The position numbers and the translations under genes are program-made. Under the pieces are notes generated by a model that did no database searches, was not told where the DNA came from, and was given only the letters and a program-made list of their open reading frames with translations. DNA of 64,000 nt from Parabacteroides sp. PF5-6 (GTDB taxonomy: Bacteria > Bacteroidota > Bacteroidia > Bacteroidales > Tannerellaceae): positions 1-64,000 of the forward strand of contig NZ_JAQFIN010000011.1 of NCBI RefSeq assembly GCF_029504695.1, in the 5' to 3' direction. Positions 9,609 to 18,259 of this stretch are shown piece by piece; positions within the stretch are counted from its first letter, which is position 1, and each line of letters begins with the position of its first letter.

Positions 9609-9968
9609 ATGAAACGTATTTTCTTTTTAATGGCTTTTTTATTATTTCCGCTTTTTTATGTTATGGCTGATTATATCCCAACCACAGGACCATGGGATGA
9701 AGATGATTTTACCCGTCGAAGTATATCCACCGCCCCGGCTCGTCCGATTGCCAGTATTAACGGAACGGTTGTATCCGTTTGTTCGCCGGATGCACTTGCC
9801 GATCTGAATGTAATCATAACCGACAGACAAGGCCATGTTGTTTACCAACAGCCCCATACCTTCACCGCCGGTGAAACCATCGATCTGCCCGCCTTGGAAG
9901 AAGGAGAATATATCATCGTCCTGTCGCTTGGCCGGCGGTATCTGTTGGGAGAATTTGAAGTAGAATAA
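9609..9968 (+). CDS. DUF3244-domain secreted protein
   Basis: 119 residues with a signal peptide (MKRIFFLMAFLLFPLFYVMA) and a small beta-rich domain from about residue 45. DUF3244 is common in Bacteroidetes and has no settled function. The C-terminal pattern LPALEEGEYIIVLSLGRRYLLGEFEV is typical of the family. A -7-like box TAACCTTG (one mismatch to TAnnTTTG) occurs about 30 bp upstream, suggesting its own promoter. It sits between the TPR regulator and a TonB-plug protein. Confidence 0.8.
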   Translation: MKRIFFLMAFLLFPLFYVMADYIPTTGPWDEDDFTRRSISTAPARPIASINGTVVSVCSPDALADLNVIITDRQGHVVYQQPHTFTAGETIDLPALEEGEYIIVLSLGRRYLLGEFEVE

Positions 9969-10162
9969 TGGGCTTGCCCAACCCTATACAAATAGATAGT
10001 CCCATATTTATTTGTACTCCTTATTTATAAATGAGCGGTAGAGTATGCTGAATAGCATACTCTACTATATTCTTGAAAATCAAGAAAGAAGGTAAATTGT
10101 ATTGGGAAAAGACTATCTTTACCGATAGTTCGGATGTAAACTATAATCAAATCTATGAAATT

Positions 10163-12847
10163 ATGATAAAAAAGTTAACCTATACGAGTCTATTATGGAT
10201 GCTGTTACCTTTTGTGGGAAGCGCTCAAACGGAAAGTGACACGCTTTTCCATACGGTAGCCAAGCGCTTACATGAATTCCAGTACAATGCTCCCCGTGAG
10301 AAAGTGTATGTGCATCAGGACCGGACACAGTATGTGGCCGGGGAAACGATGTGGTTTAAGGCCTATCAGTCGACCGACGCAACGAATCCGATCGAGAGCG
10401 GAGTGCTTTATGTGGATCTTTCCGATGGGTTGAGTCATCGCGTATGCGAGAGCCAGTGGAAACTGGAGGAAGGTACTGCCCACGGCTCAATCGTACTGCC
10501 CGACACCTTATCTTCCGGCAAATACCAGCTGCGCGCCTATACCCAATGGATGCGCAACTATGGTACGGAGGAGTTTTTCACCCGGGAGATAGAAGTCGTT
10601 TCCAAGCTATCGGATCTGTTTCAGGTAGATACCGATATCTCCCTCTCCGGCCATACCCTTACGGCCATACTCCAGTTCAGGGAGATCCCCCAGGGCGAAC
10701 TGACCTACCGCTTGCGCATCAACAAGGTGGACTCGGATCCTTATCCGCTGCCGTTGGATGAGAAAGGGGAGGTCCTGCTCGAGATCGAATTATCCGAAGA
10801 GGTTGTTTTAGACGGGACGCCTTTCTTTGTACTCGAGAGTCCCGAGGGGTCGCAGGCATTCCCCATCTCGCTCAGTCCGGCGATTCAGTTTACTCTTTTT
10901 CCCGAGGGTGGAAACCTGGTGGCAGGCATTCCTTCCAAGGTGGCCTTTAAGGTCAACGACCGGCAAGGGCGGGGCTTGAGTGCTACGGGGGTAGTGATCG
11001 ATGAAGAAGGTAAGGAGATCCGGCGTTTTCAGACCCAGCACCTGGGGCATGGAACTTTTGCCTTTGTTGCCGAGAAAGGCAAGAAATACACCGCCGTATT
11101 AGATGAAGTGGGGATCCGGGCGGAGCTGCCTGAAGCGATGCCTGTCGGACTGGCCATGGGTGTGACCCACCGCAATGACCGCCTGCGCGTCACCCTGCGG
11201 CATAACCTGGATGTCAGCCAGACAAACACTCCTTTATACCTGACCGTCCATCAGAACGGATCGACCTGGTTCAATGCCCGGGTGGATATCAGCTCGGCCA
11301 TGTCTGTCGTCGATATTCCTCACGACAAGCTGCCCAAGGGGGTATTTGTTATCACCCTGTATGATGAGCGTTATCATGCTTTTGCCGAAAGGTTGTGCAT
11401 GATTGGTTTTCCGGAACAACTGCCTCTCGAAATCAAGACGGACCGTATGGAATATGGCCGACGCGAGAAGGTGACCGTAGAGTTGGGAGCCGCAGAGAGT
11501 GGCCTACTCAATGCCGGAAACTTCTCGGTGGCGGTGGTGAAGGCTCACTTAGACGATATCCGTGGACGTGATAACTACTACAGTCATTTTTTCCTCTCTC
11601 ATGAGCTGAGAGGGAAGATAGAGAATCCGTATTCTTATTTTACGGCTCCGGACAGTGTCGCCATCCCTAATATGGATCTGTTATTGTTAACACAGGGTTG
11701 GCGTCGGTATTCCTGGGATCAGGTGATGGAGAAGAAATATCCGGAGATAACCCACTATGTCGAGCAGGGATTGACTTTCTCGGGGAAGGTACACCTGGAA
11801 AATGAAAAGCAGAAGATTGAAGATATTGAAGTGACGGCAGTCTTTCGTCATGATGAATTGAATGATATCGAGTCGTTCCAACCGGCCGAAGGGGGCGACT
11901 TTACCTTTACCAACTATGACTTCGTGGATACGGCGGAAGTGATCATTTCGGCGATGTATAAACGCCGGGCATTGGATGTCTCGGCCAAAGAACTGGCACG
12001 GGCCAAGCCGGATTATTACAACTATGGAGGCTTGCCGGACAAAGAGAAGCAGCAAGATTCGGCAAACGCTGTCTTATCCTATGAGCAAAGCCAGGGGATC
12101 GATGAGCGGATACATGAACTGGGAGAGGTGAGTGTCGTAGGAAAAGTCAAAAAATTGAAAAGCTACAACCGATACCATGTCGTACTACACGATCAGGCGT
12201 TCGTACACACCAGCTACGAGACGAAGAAAACCCAATCGTATGCTGCCTTTGGAGCCGGGGGAGAAGGCTATTTAGGCGCGCTGGCGATTTTACAACATGT
12301 GCCGGGTGTGCGGGTGGTCAATGGCGTAGTGCGGGTGACTGGTACCGGAGCGATGAAGGTGGTGATAGAAGGACGTGTCGTGTCAGGCGCCGTGGATCCT
12401 ATCTATATACTCGATGGAAACAAAAGCTCGTATGAGGAAATGAAGATGATGCATCCGGCACTGATCGAACGGGTGGAAGTCTTAGACCCCGCCGCTGCCA
12501 TGATCTACGACAGCGCTCCCTGGGGTGGTGCGATCGTGTTCCATACACATAGCTGGGAAGGCATGGTTTACAGTACCCCAACCAAGACGCTCACCTACAA
12601 ATTCGCCGGATACAATCAAGCCAAAGAGTTCTATTCGCCGGACTACAGCCCGGGAGTCCAGGAATATATCGAACCGGATCACCGTAACACCCTCTACTGG
12701 CAGCCCAATGTAACAATCAATGCCGACGGTAAAGCCGAATTCAGCTTCTTCACCTCCGATGACAAAGGAGAATATCTGATCCATTGCGAAGGACGATCGG
12801 GTGAAGGAGAAATAGGCGCAACGCATTGTCTTATAGGGATACATTGA
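10163..12847 (+). CDS. MG2-like / TonB-plug domain protein without a beta-barrel
   Basis: 894 residues from the ATG that opens a signal peptide (MIKKLTYTSLLWMLLPFVGS). An upstream in-frame ATG would put 30 charged residues before it. The N-terminal third looks like a macroglobulin-type MG2 domain (KVYVHQDRTQYVAGETMWFKA). A TonB-plug-like segment lies at about residues 730-800 (GYLGALAILQHVPGVRVVNG, PIYILDG, RVEVLDP). It ends with an A2M-like strand set (TLYWQPNVTINADGKAEFSF). No outer-membrane barrel follows. Such proteins occur near TPR regulators in Bacteroidetes; an envelope role is inferred and the substrate is unknown. Confidence 0.75.
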   Translation: MIKKLTYTSLLWMLLPFVGSAQTESDTLFHTVAKRLHEFQYNAPREKVYVHQDRTQYVAGETMWFKAYQSTDATNPIESGVLYVDLSDGLSHRVCESQWKLEEGTAHGSIVLPDTLSSGKYQLRAYTQWMRNYGTEEFFTREIEVVSKLSDLFQVDTDISLSGHTLTAILQFREIPQGELTYRLRINKVDSDPYPLPLDEKGEVLLEIELSEEVVLDGTPFFVLESPEGSQAFPISLSPAIQFTLFPEGGNLVAGIPSKVAFKVNDRQGRGLSATGVVIDEEGKEIRRFQTQHLGHGTFAFVAEKGKKYTAVLDEVGIRAELPEAMPVGLAMGVTHRNDRLRVTLRHNLDVSQTNTPLYLTVHQNGSTWFNARVDISSAMSVVDIPHDKLPKGVFVITLYDERYHAFAERLCMIGFPEQLPLEIKTDRMEYGRREKVTVELGAAESGLLNAGNFSVAVVKAHLDDIRGRDNYYSHFFLSHELRGKIENPYSYFTAPDSVAIPNMDLLLLTQGWRRYSWDQVMEKKYPEITHYVEQGLTFSGKVHLENEKQKIEDIEVTAVFRHDELNDIESFQPAEGGDFTFTNYDFVDTAEVIISAMYKRRALDVSAKELARAKPDYYNYGGLPDKEKQQDSANAVLSYEQSQGIDERIHELGEVSVVGKVKKLKSYNRYHVVLHDQAFVHTSYETKKTQSYAAFGAGGEGYLGALAILQHVPGVRVVNGVVRVTGTGAMKVVIEGRVVSGAVDPIYILDGNKSSYEEMKMMHPALIERVEVLDPAAAMIYDSAPWGGAIVFHTHSWEGMVYSTPTKTLTYKFAGYNQAKEFYSPDYSPGVQEYIEPDHRNTLYWQPNVTINADGKAEFSFFTSDDKGEYLIHCEGRSGEGEIGATHCLIGIH

Positions 12848-12925
12848 ATATGACACACCAAATACACGACGTCGAAAGAGAAAAACCTCCACAGCGTTGT
12901 GTCCGTCGTGTTCGTTGTGGTTCGA

Positions 12926-13114
12926 TTATTCCTTTGGCGGTACAAAACCTATTGGGTTTCGGGGTTTATCGCTTTGCTTGCGGTTTATCGGTAACTGGTC
13001 GCAAATTGCGACCAGTTCATTCCATTCAGTTTTTGTCAGTTGGAACATAAAGTCCAACATCACCCGCTGATTGCGGATCTCATAAATCTTAGATTGTACA
13101 AATGTGAGCTCCAT
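12926..13114 (-). pseudogene. ORF6N-type gene remnant with internal deletion
   Basis: A 62-codon frame begins MELTFVQSKIYEIRNQRVML, the start of ORF6N-domain proteins of Bacteroidetes. It then jumps from MLDF directly to DFMFQLTKTEWNEL, a block that normally lies about 30 residues later. The shared DF may mark a short direct repeat used in the deletion. The frame ends about 25 residues after that, far short of the family's full length. A perfect dyad GGTCGCAAATTGCGACC lies inside it. The 578-bp gap around it also holds CTTCGTG-type repeats and array B. Confidence 0.65.
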
Positions 13115-13212
13115 AGTTAATTAATTTAAGTCAGGATGGGATAAGGATAAGAAAAATCCTTTTTACTTCGTGTTATTTGGAGGCACTTTGTGGTTCGGAA
13201 TAGTTGCCTTTT

Positions 13213-13294
13213 AAACTACCGGTAGTTTGTGAACAAAATACCGGTAGTTTGCGCACAAAATATTAGTAGTTTGTCGACAAACTACCGGGAGTTT
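13213..13294. repeat. 22-bp tandem dyad array B
   Basis: Units of 22 bp start at 13219, 13241 and 13263, with a partial unit at 13285. Sequence is nearly that of array A, but the 6-bp cores differ (GTGAAC, GCGCAC, GTCGAC). The order CCGG, CCGG, TTAG, CCGG is also the same as in array A. It lies about 130 bp before the thioredoxin-like gene. Confidence 0.8.
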
Positions 13295-13425
13295 ATTTTT
13301 GGGGTTCTACAATGGGCCTAAAAAGAAATTTAGTGTTAAATATGAAAGAAAATTAAAGGTATTTTAAAATATCTTATTATCTTTACCTCCCTATAGTTAT
13401 GTTGGGCAAAGTATACAATAAGTAA

Positions 13426-14535
13426 ATGAAAACCAAACTGGCATTATTAATCGGAATGATCCTGTGTTTGTCGTCCTGCGACAAAAACTATGTGTACCGG
13501 GTGGAAGGTAAACTTTCCAACCTGAAGGATTCCGTTGTCTATGCCGTCTTTGAAAAAGAAGACTATAATCTTGTCGATACCGTTGCGTGTACGAAACCCG
13601 GACAATTTGTGATCGAACAGAAGACAGAAGGTTTTAACAGTGTCACGATCTACTTTGAAAACAAAAGCCGCTGGGTAACAGCCTATCTGAAACCGGGCGA
13701 TAAGATCAGCATTAATGGAGACGCGCAATATCCTTTATTGATACAACTGAAAGGCAACCGGATCAATGAACAGCTTTCGGCGGTGAAGAAGAAGATGTCG
13801 TCTTTATTGAAAGAATATACCGACCTCACCGCGCAGCTCAATCAGAAGAACCATAATTCTTTGGAAGAAACAGAGATTGCTTCGTTGATCTCGAACATCA
13901 GCATCCAGTTGGACGAGCAGGTGATGGATTATATCAAAGAGCATCCCGACGAAGAAGCTTCGGTTGTATTAATCGATATGTTTTTCACGGAAGCGGAGGA
14001 TACCCGGCGGATGGATGAACTGTTGGCCATGCTGGACCCGCAATTGAAGAATTTCTATCTGACCCGCGAACTGGAACAATTCAGTATCCGTGCGAAAAGA
14101 ACAGCCCTGGGTGCGGAAGCGCCCGGTTTCTCATTGAAAAATATCAAAGGCAAAACGATGAATCTGGATTCTTTCCCGGACAAATACCTGCTGCTTGCCT
14201 TTACGGCTCCCTGGTGTGATATGTGCCAGACGGAAGATCTTTACCTCGATCAGGTTATTACACAATATTCAAGAGACCAGGTAGATGTCTTGTTGATCAG
14301 CTTGGATTCCGACCAGCGGGAACTGCGAAGCGTATTGGAGAAAGATACGATTCAGTGGAATCTGGTCACCGACTCGGCAGGGCAGGCAACTATGATGCTT
14401 GATTTGTATAATGTCAGCGCTTTACCCCGTTGCTTCCTCATCGACGAAGAAGGACGGATCATCCTGAAAACGGAAAGTGGGATGGAAATCAAGCAGACAT
14501 TGCAAAAGCTCTTTACGGAAGAGGAAGAGGAGTAA
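13426..14535 (+). CDS. Thioredoxin-like (TlpA/AhpC-type) lipoprotein with DUF4369-like N-terminus
   Basis: 369 residues. A lipoprotein signal ends at CLSSC (Cys18). Residues of about 22-125 form a beta-rich DUF4369-like domain, followed by a helical linker. A thioredoxin fold occupies about 225-365 with the active-site motif WCDMC (Cys264 and Cys267) and a cis-Pro site in SALPRCF. Periplasmic thiol-disulfide exchange is the family role. No substrate is indicated by neighbours. The C-terminus is a run of glutamates. Confidence 0.87.
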   Translation: MKTKLALLIGMILCLSSCDKNYVYRVEGKLSNLKDSVVYAVFEKEDYNLVDTVACTKPGQFVIEQKTEGFNSVTIYFENKSRWVTAYLKPGDKISINGDAQYPLLIQLKGNRINEQLSAVKKKMSSLLKEYTDLTAQLNQKNHNSLEETEIASLISNISIQLDEQVMDYIKEHPDEEASVVLIDMFFTEAEDTRRMDELLAMLDPQLKNFYLTRELEQFSIRAKRTALGAEAPGFSLKNIKGKTMNLDSFPDKYLLLAFTAPWCDMCQTEDLYLDQVITQYSRDQVDVLLISLDSDQRELRSVLEKDTIQWNLVTDSAGQATMMLDLYNVSALPRCFLIDEEGRIILKTESGMEIKQTLQKLFTEEEEE

Positions 14536-14538
14536 AAC

Positions 14539-14640
14539 AATTACGAATTATCAATTACGAATTACGAATTGATAATTCTATGTAGACATTCCTCGTCAAT
14601 GTTTTAATTCGTAATTCGTAATTTTTAATTCGTAATTGAT
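14539..14640. repeat. Heptad-repeat hairpin (unit AATTACG)
   Basis: Five 7-bp units (AATTACG, AATTATC, AATTACG twice, AATTGAT) at 14539-14573 face five units of the form AATTCGT at 14606-14640. The loop is about 32 nt. It starts 3 bp after the previous stop and ends 7 bp before the comM ATG. Confidence 0.7.
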
Positions 14641-14647
14641 CTTAGCT

Positions 14648-16186
14648 ATGTTAGTCAAAGTTTACGCTGCCACCGTGCAGGGCATCTCCGCAATCAAGGT
14701 AACCATCGAAGTGAATTGCTCCAAAGGGATTCAGTTTCTTCTGGTCGGACTGGCCGATGCGGCCGTCAAAGAGAGTCATGAGCGCATTATCTCGGCGCTT
14801 CAGGTGTGTCATTATAAAATTCCCCGCAATCGCATTGTGATCAATATGGCTCCGGCGGATATCCGCAAGGAAGGGGCTTCGTATGACCTTCCGCTGGCGA
14901 TCGGTATCCTTGCCGCTACCGAGCAGATCGCGGCTGCCCGGCTGGAACAGTTTATGATCATGGGCGAACTGTCGCTCGACGGCAGTCTGAAGCCGGTAAA
15001 AGGCGTGCTTCCCATCGCTTTGCAAGCCAAAGAAGAAGGGTTCAAAGGCATTATCCTGCCGCGTGAGAATGCGAATGAGGCGGCGGTGGTGAACGAGCTG
15101 GAAGTCTATGGGGTGGACAGCTTGAAGGATGTCATCGAATTCATCGACGAGAAGAAAACGCTGGAGCCTGTCCGCGTAGATATCCGGGAGGAGTTTTACA
15201 ACCGGCAACAGTTTTTCGAATGCGACTTCTCGGAAGTCAAAGGACAGGAGAATGTGAAGCGGGCGTTGGAGGTCGCCGCCGCCGGTGGGCATAACCTCTT
15301 GATGATCGGTCCGCCCGGAAGTGGGAAGTCCATGTTGGCCAAACGATTACCTTCTATTCTCCCGCCTTTCTCCCTGGAGGAATCGTTGGAGACGACGAAG
15401 ATTCATTCGGTAGCCGGTAAGTTAGGAAGTGCGGTAGCGCTGATGGTGCAACGTCCGTTTCGCTCGCCCCATCATACGATCTCGAATGTGGCGATGGTAG
15501 GCGGTGGCGCTTTTCCGCAGCCCGGCGAGATCAGTCTGGCGCATAACGGCGTGCTCTTCTTAGATGAGCTTCCGGAATTCAATAGGTCTGTTTTAGAAGT
15601 GATGCGGCAACCTTTGGAAGACCGGCGGATCAATGTCTCCCGCGCCCGCTTTACGGTAGACTATCCGGCCGGCTTTATGCTGATCGCCTCGATGAACCCT
15701 TGCCCTTGTGGCTATTATAATCATCCCGACCGCCCCTGCCTGTGCTCACCCGGCGCCGTGCAAAAGTATATGAACCGTATTTCCGGGCCTTTGCTCGACC
15801 GTATCGACCTGCATATCGAGATCGTTCCCGTTCCTTTCGAGAAGATCTCCGAGCGCCAGCCTTCGGAAGAAAGCCGAGTGGTGCGCGAGCGTGTTATCCG
15901 TGCCCGTCTGATCCAGGAGAAACGCTTCCGCAAATACAAAGGCATCTATTGCAACGCGCAGATGAACAGCAAACAGCTGCATACCTACGCCGTGCCCGAT
16001 GCCGCCGGCCTGGCCCGATTGAAGAGCGCCATGGAGCGGCTCAACCTCTCCGCCCGTGCCTACGACCGGATCCTGAAAGTCTCCCGCACCATCGCCGACC
16101 TGGCGGAAGCGGAGAACATCGAAACCTCCCATATCGCCGAAGCCATCAACTACCGCAACCTCGATCGGGAAAGCTGGGGCTTCTAA
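14648..16186 (+). CDS. comM: YifB/ComM-family Mg-chelatase-like AAA+ ATPase
   Basis: 512 residues from ATG (MLVKVYAATVQGI, the conserved family start). A TTG four codons upstream is less likely. An N-terminal Lon-protease-like fold (residues of about 20-170) precedes an AAA+ domain with Walker A GPPGSGKSML near 220 and Walker B VLFLDELPEF near 300. A cysteine cluster NPCPCGYYNHPDRPCLC lies near 350, and the C-terminal Mg-chelatase region contains RISGPLLDRIDLHIE. ComM of Vibrio is a branch-migration helicase in natural transformation; the role in Bacteroidales is unproven. It is preceded by a heptad hairpin. Confidence 0.93.
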   Translation: MLVKVYAATVQGISAIKVTIEVNCSKGIQFLLVGLADAAVKESHERIISALQVCHYKIPRNRIVINMAPADIRKEGASYDLPLAIGILAATEQIAAARLEQFMIMGELSLDGSLKPVKGVLPIALQAKEEGFKGIILPRENANEAAVVNELEVYGVDSLKDVIEFIDEKKTLEPVRVDIREEFYNRQQFFECDFSEVKGQENVKRALEVAAAGGHNLLMIGPPGSGKSMLAKRLPSILPPFSLEESLETTKIHSVAGKLGSAVALMVQRPFRSPHHTISNVAMVGGGAFPQPGEISLAHNGVLFLDELPEFNRSVLEVMRQPLEDRRINVSRARFTVDYPAGFMLIASMNPCPCGYYNHPDRPCLCSPGAVQKYMNRISGPLLDRIDLHIEIVPVPFEKISERQPSEESRVVRERVIRARLIQEKRFRKYKGIYCNAQMNSKQLHTYAVPDAAGLARLKSAMERLNLSARAYDRILKVSRTIADLAEAENIETSHIAEAINYRNLDRESWGF

Positions 16187-16241
16187 GGCATTAGGGCACC
16201 CACAAAAGACATCCCTACCACAGATCATTCCGAACCGAAGG

Positions 16242-16264
16242 TCGCTTAGCGAAGCGTAAAGCAA
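16242..16264. repeat. 23-bp sequence shared with 59504-59526
   Basis: The segment TCGCTTAGCGAAGCGTAAAG plus CAA is identical at both places. It contains the dyad TTCGCTTAGCGAA at the second copy. Here it lies after comM, inside a larger stem whose ends are CCACAG and CTGTGG. Confidence 0.6.
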
Positions 16265-16286
16265 AACCTGTGGGGCTGAAAGAAAG

Positions 16287-16373
16287 GCCGGCAGCTTTTT
16301 GAAAAAGGCTGCCGGCCTTTTGGAAAACTCCGACGGCCTTTTGGAAAACCCTGCCGGCCTTTTCGGTAAAGAA
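16287..16373. repeat. Tandem array D with 21-bp period
   Basis: Units start at 16287 (24 bp), 16311, 16332 and 16353, the last three being 21 bp apart. The common part is GCCGGCCTTTTGGAAAA. The first unit is partly inverted (GCCGGCAGC against GGCTGCCGGC), giving a strong stem-loop. It lies in the 426-bp gap between the convergent comM and PCMD genes and may also terminate transcription. Confidence 0.7.
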
Positions 16374-16448
16374 GACCGCTTTTGGCGTCAAATGATGAGT
16401 GTTAACAAATGCAAACGACCAACAGTGGTAAACCTATCACCCAAAACA

Positions 16449-16574
16449 GTTTTTCGTTTTTTTACTTACATCATACAGGACTTTTAGGGGTTTCTTGGCT
16501 TTCGGATTTTATTACTCGGCTGATATATAGCGATATAAAAAATCCTGTATGATGTAAGTAAAAAAACGAAAAAC
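16449..16574. repeat. Perfect 32-bp inverted repeat with 62-bp spacer
   Basis: The left arm is 16449-16480 and the right arm 16543-16574; they are exact complements containing TTTTACTTACATCATACAGG. The spacer 16481-16542 is AT-rich and includes the dyad TATATAGCGATATA. The element sits between convergent genes. Its arms are far longer than a usual terminator stem. A miniature transposable element or an invertible segment is possible, but no recombinase is nearby. Confidence 0.75.
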
Positions 16575-16612
16575 GCTGTACGGAGGCTATTGGGCTGTGA
16601 AAAAGTGGCCAT

Positions 16613-18250
16613 TTATTCGTAGACCAGTTCGAAATCATCCAGCCAGAGCGTACTGCCTTCGCCACCGATAAAGTAATCGCCGTATTTGCTGGCGGAAGCG
16701 ACGATCAGTAGGTATTTCGGTGTGCGCGTGAAGGAGCGGTACTCCAGTTTCAGCTTGAATTCCGTCCAGTCGGAAACGGTTTCCGCCACGTTGATTTCCT
16801 GGTAGGCGATGATATGTTCGTCGTTGACATCGAACAGCTGGCGTTCGGACTTCTTCGTTTTCACGCGGACCGGCGCGTCCCAATCGCCCAAAGCTACCCA
16901 AATCGTTGCCTGGTCGGGCATTCCTTTCTGGGCATCCGCGATATTCTCTTCGGGTGCGTCGCGGGTGATGGGCGTGCTCTTGTATCGGAACCAGCCTTTG
17001 AGCGCTGTCGGGCGGGCGGCGAACGGGCGTCCGAAGTCGATAATCCCGTTGGTCCCGTCTGTCTCGATATATTCGCCGGCAAAGAGGTTGCCCGCGGCAA
17101 AGCGGATCACGATATATTCCGATTGCAATTTCGCCGAGCGGCGTCCCCCGTGGTAGATCGCTTCGTCGTAGTTCGTTACATTCTTATTCAGCGTAGCCGA
17201 GCCCCAGTTGCCCGAGTCCCAGAACATCTCATCACCCTCCTTGTAGACCAGCCATACCTTATCCGGTTTCGACCATTCTTCAAAGCCTGCGTTAGGGAGT
17301 TGAGGCGCCTCTTCGGTGGTGAATTCCGCCAGGTTGTAGGTCTCGCCTCCGATGGTCGCTTGATATTCATAGACGGTAGAAGGCTGCAAATGGCGCAGCG
17401 TGGCGGTGAAACGCCCCTCTTCGTACGTAATCTCATCGCTATAGACCTGATCCCAAAGCTCTTCTCCTTTGCGGCGGTATTGAATATTGATGGATGTATT
17501 CTCATTGCCATCGCCTACGATATACGCCCGGCGTGCCCAGGCGGAGAGTGTCAGTCCCGAACCGGAGGAGTGGGTAACGACAATCTCCCATCTTTCCGTC
17601 TGATCGAAAGCCGTGACTTCGAAGAACTGCGGCGACCGGAAATCACTGATCGTCTGTGGCTCCGGAACCGTTGTGGCGATAGAGCTACCGATCTGCATCT
17701 TCCCAACGATCAGATTAGACAGGTCCGTGCCTTTCTGCACGTAAACGATAATCCGTTTGTTGGCCTCATCCACAATGGGTTGCCCCACCTGGATGGCTTT
17801 CCCACTGGCATCCAGGATCTGGAACTGCCGTTTGATATTATGTGTCACGCTCACGCGCCAGCGATAATCCTGATAGATGCGCAGGGTAAAAAAAGCATCC
17901 TGGGTGAAGTCCACCCGGGTATTGGCCGAAAGCGGGAGCTCATTGAGCGACCGGAAAGTCGAATCCGGGAAACTCCGGTAATCCAGGCAAGCATTGCTGT
18001 CGGGCAGGATCAATGCCCCGCTGTTTACCTCCATACGCGTGATCCTGAGGTTTCTCAAGTCGACCGTATCATCAACCAACACGGCTACCTCCATCGTCTC
18101 CTTATTGAAGGTCGCCGATTGAAATCCATCGGTCTCCAGCTCCTGTATCACCCCTTGAATAACGGGATAAGGAAGATCGTTCTCGATGCAACTCCCCAGC
18201 AACAAGCAGGAAAGAGATAAAAATAATAGGCCTGTTTTATTCTTCATCAT
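16613..18250 (-). CDS. PCMD-domain lipoprotein
   Basis: 545 residues with lipobox LLGSC (Cys21). The N-terminal half is two or more Ig-like/beta domains (about 30-310). The C-terminal 225 residues match the putative carbohydrate metabolism domain (PCMD), with NAGFEEWS, FWDSGNWG, ALKGWFRYKS and the closing STLWLDDFELVYE. PCMD has a jelly-roll fold, and glycan binding is a family-level guess. It is the last gene of the minus-strand six-gene operon, 9 bp after the barrel gene. The surface is the inferred location. Confidence 0.85.
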   Translation of the reverse strand: MMKNKTGLLFLSLSCLLLGSCIENDLPYPVIQGVIQELETDGFQSATFNKETMEVAVLVDDTVDLRNLRITRMEVNSGALILPDSNACLDYRSFPDSTFRSLNELPLSANTRVDFTQDAFFTLRIYQDYRWRVSVTHNIKRQFQILDASGKAIQVGQPIVDEANKRIIVYVQKGTDLSNLIVGKMQIGSSIATTVPEPQTISDFRSPQFFEVTAFDQTERWEIVVTHSSGSGLTLSAWARRAYIVGDGNENTSINIQYRRKGEELWDQVYSDEITYEEGRFTATLRHLQPSTVYEYQATIGGETYNLAEFTTEEAPQLPNAGFEEWSKPDKVWLVYKEGDEMFWDSGNWGSATLNKNVTNYDEAIYHGGRRSAKLQSEYIVIRFAAGNLFAGEYIETDGTNGIIDFGRPFAARPTALKGWFRYKSTPITRDAPEENIADAQKGMPDQATIWVALGDWDAPVRVKTKKSERQLFDVNDEHIIAYQEINVAETVSDWTEFKLKLEYRSFTRTPKYLLIVASASKYGDYFIGGEGSTLWLDDFELVYE

Positions 18251-18259
18251 ACTCTTCCG

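Noticed and set aside
16814-18220. Plus-strand open frame of about 468 codons opposite the PCMD lipoprotein gene
   Set aside because: Antisense shadow; the minus-strand gene has signal peptide, lipobox and domain motifs.
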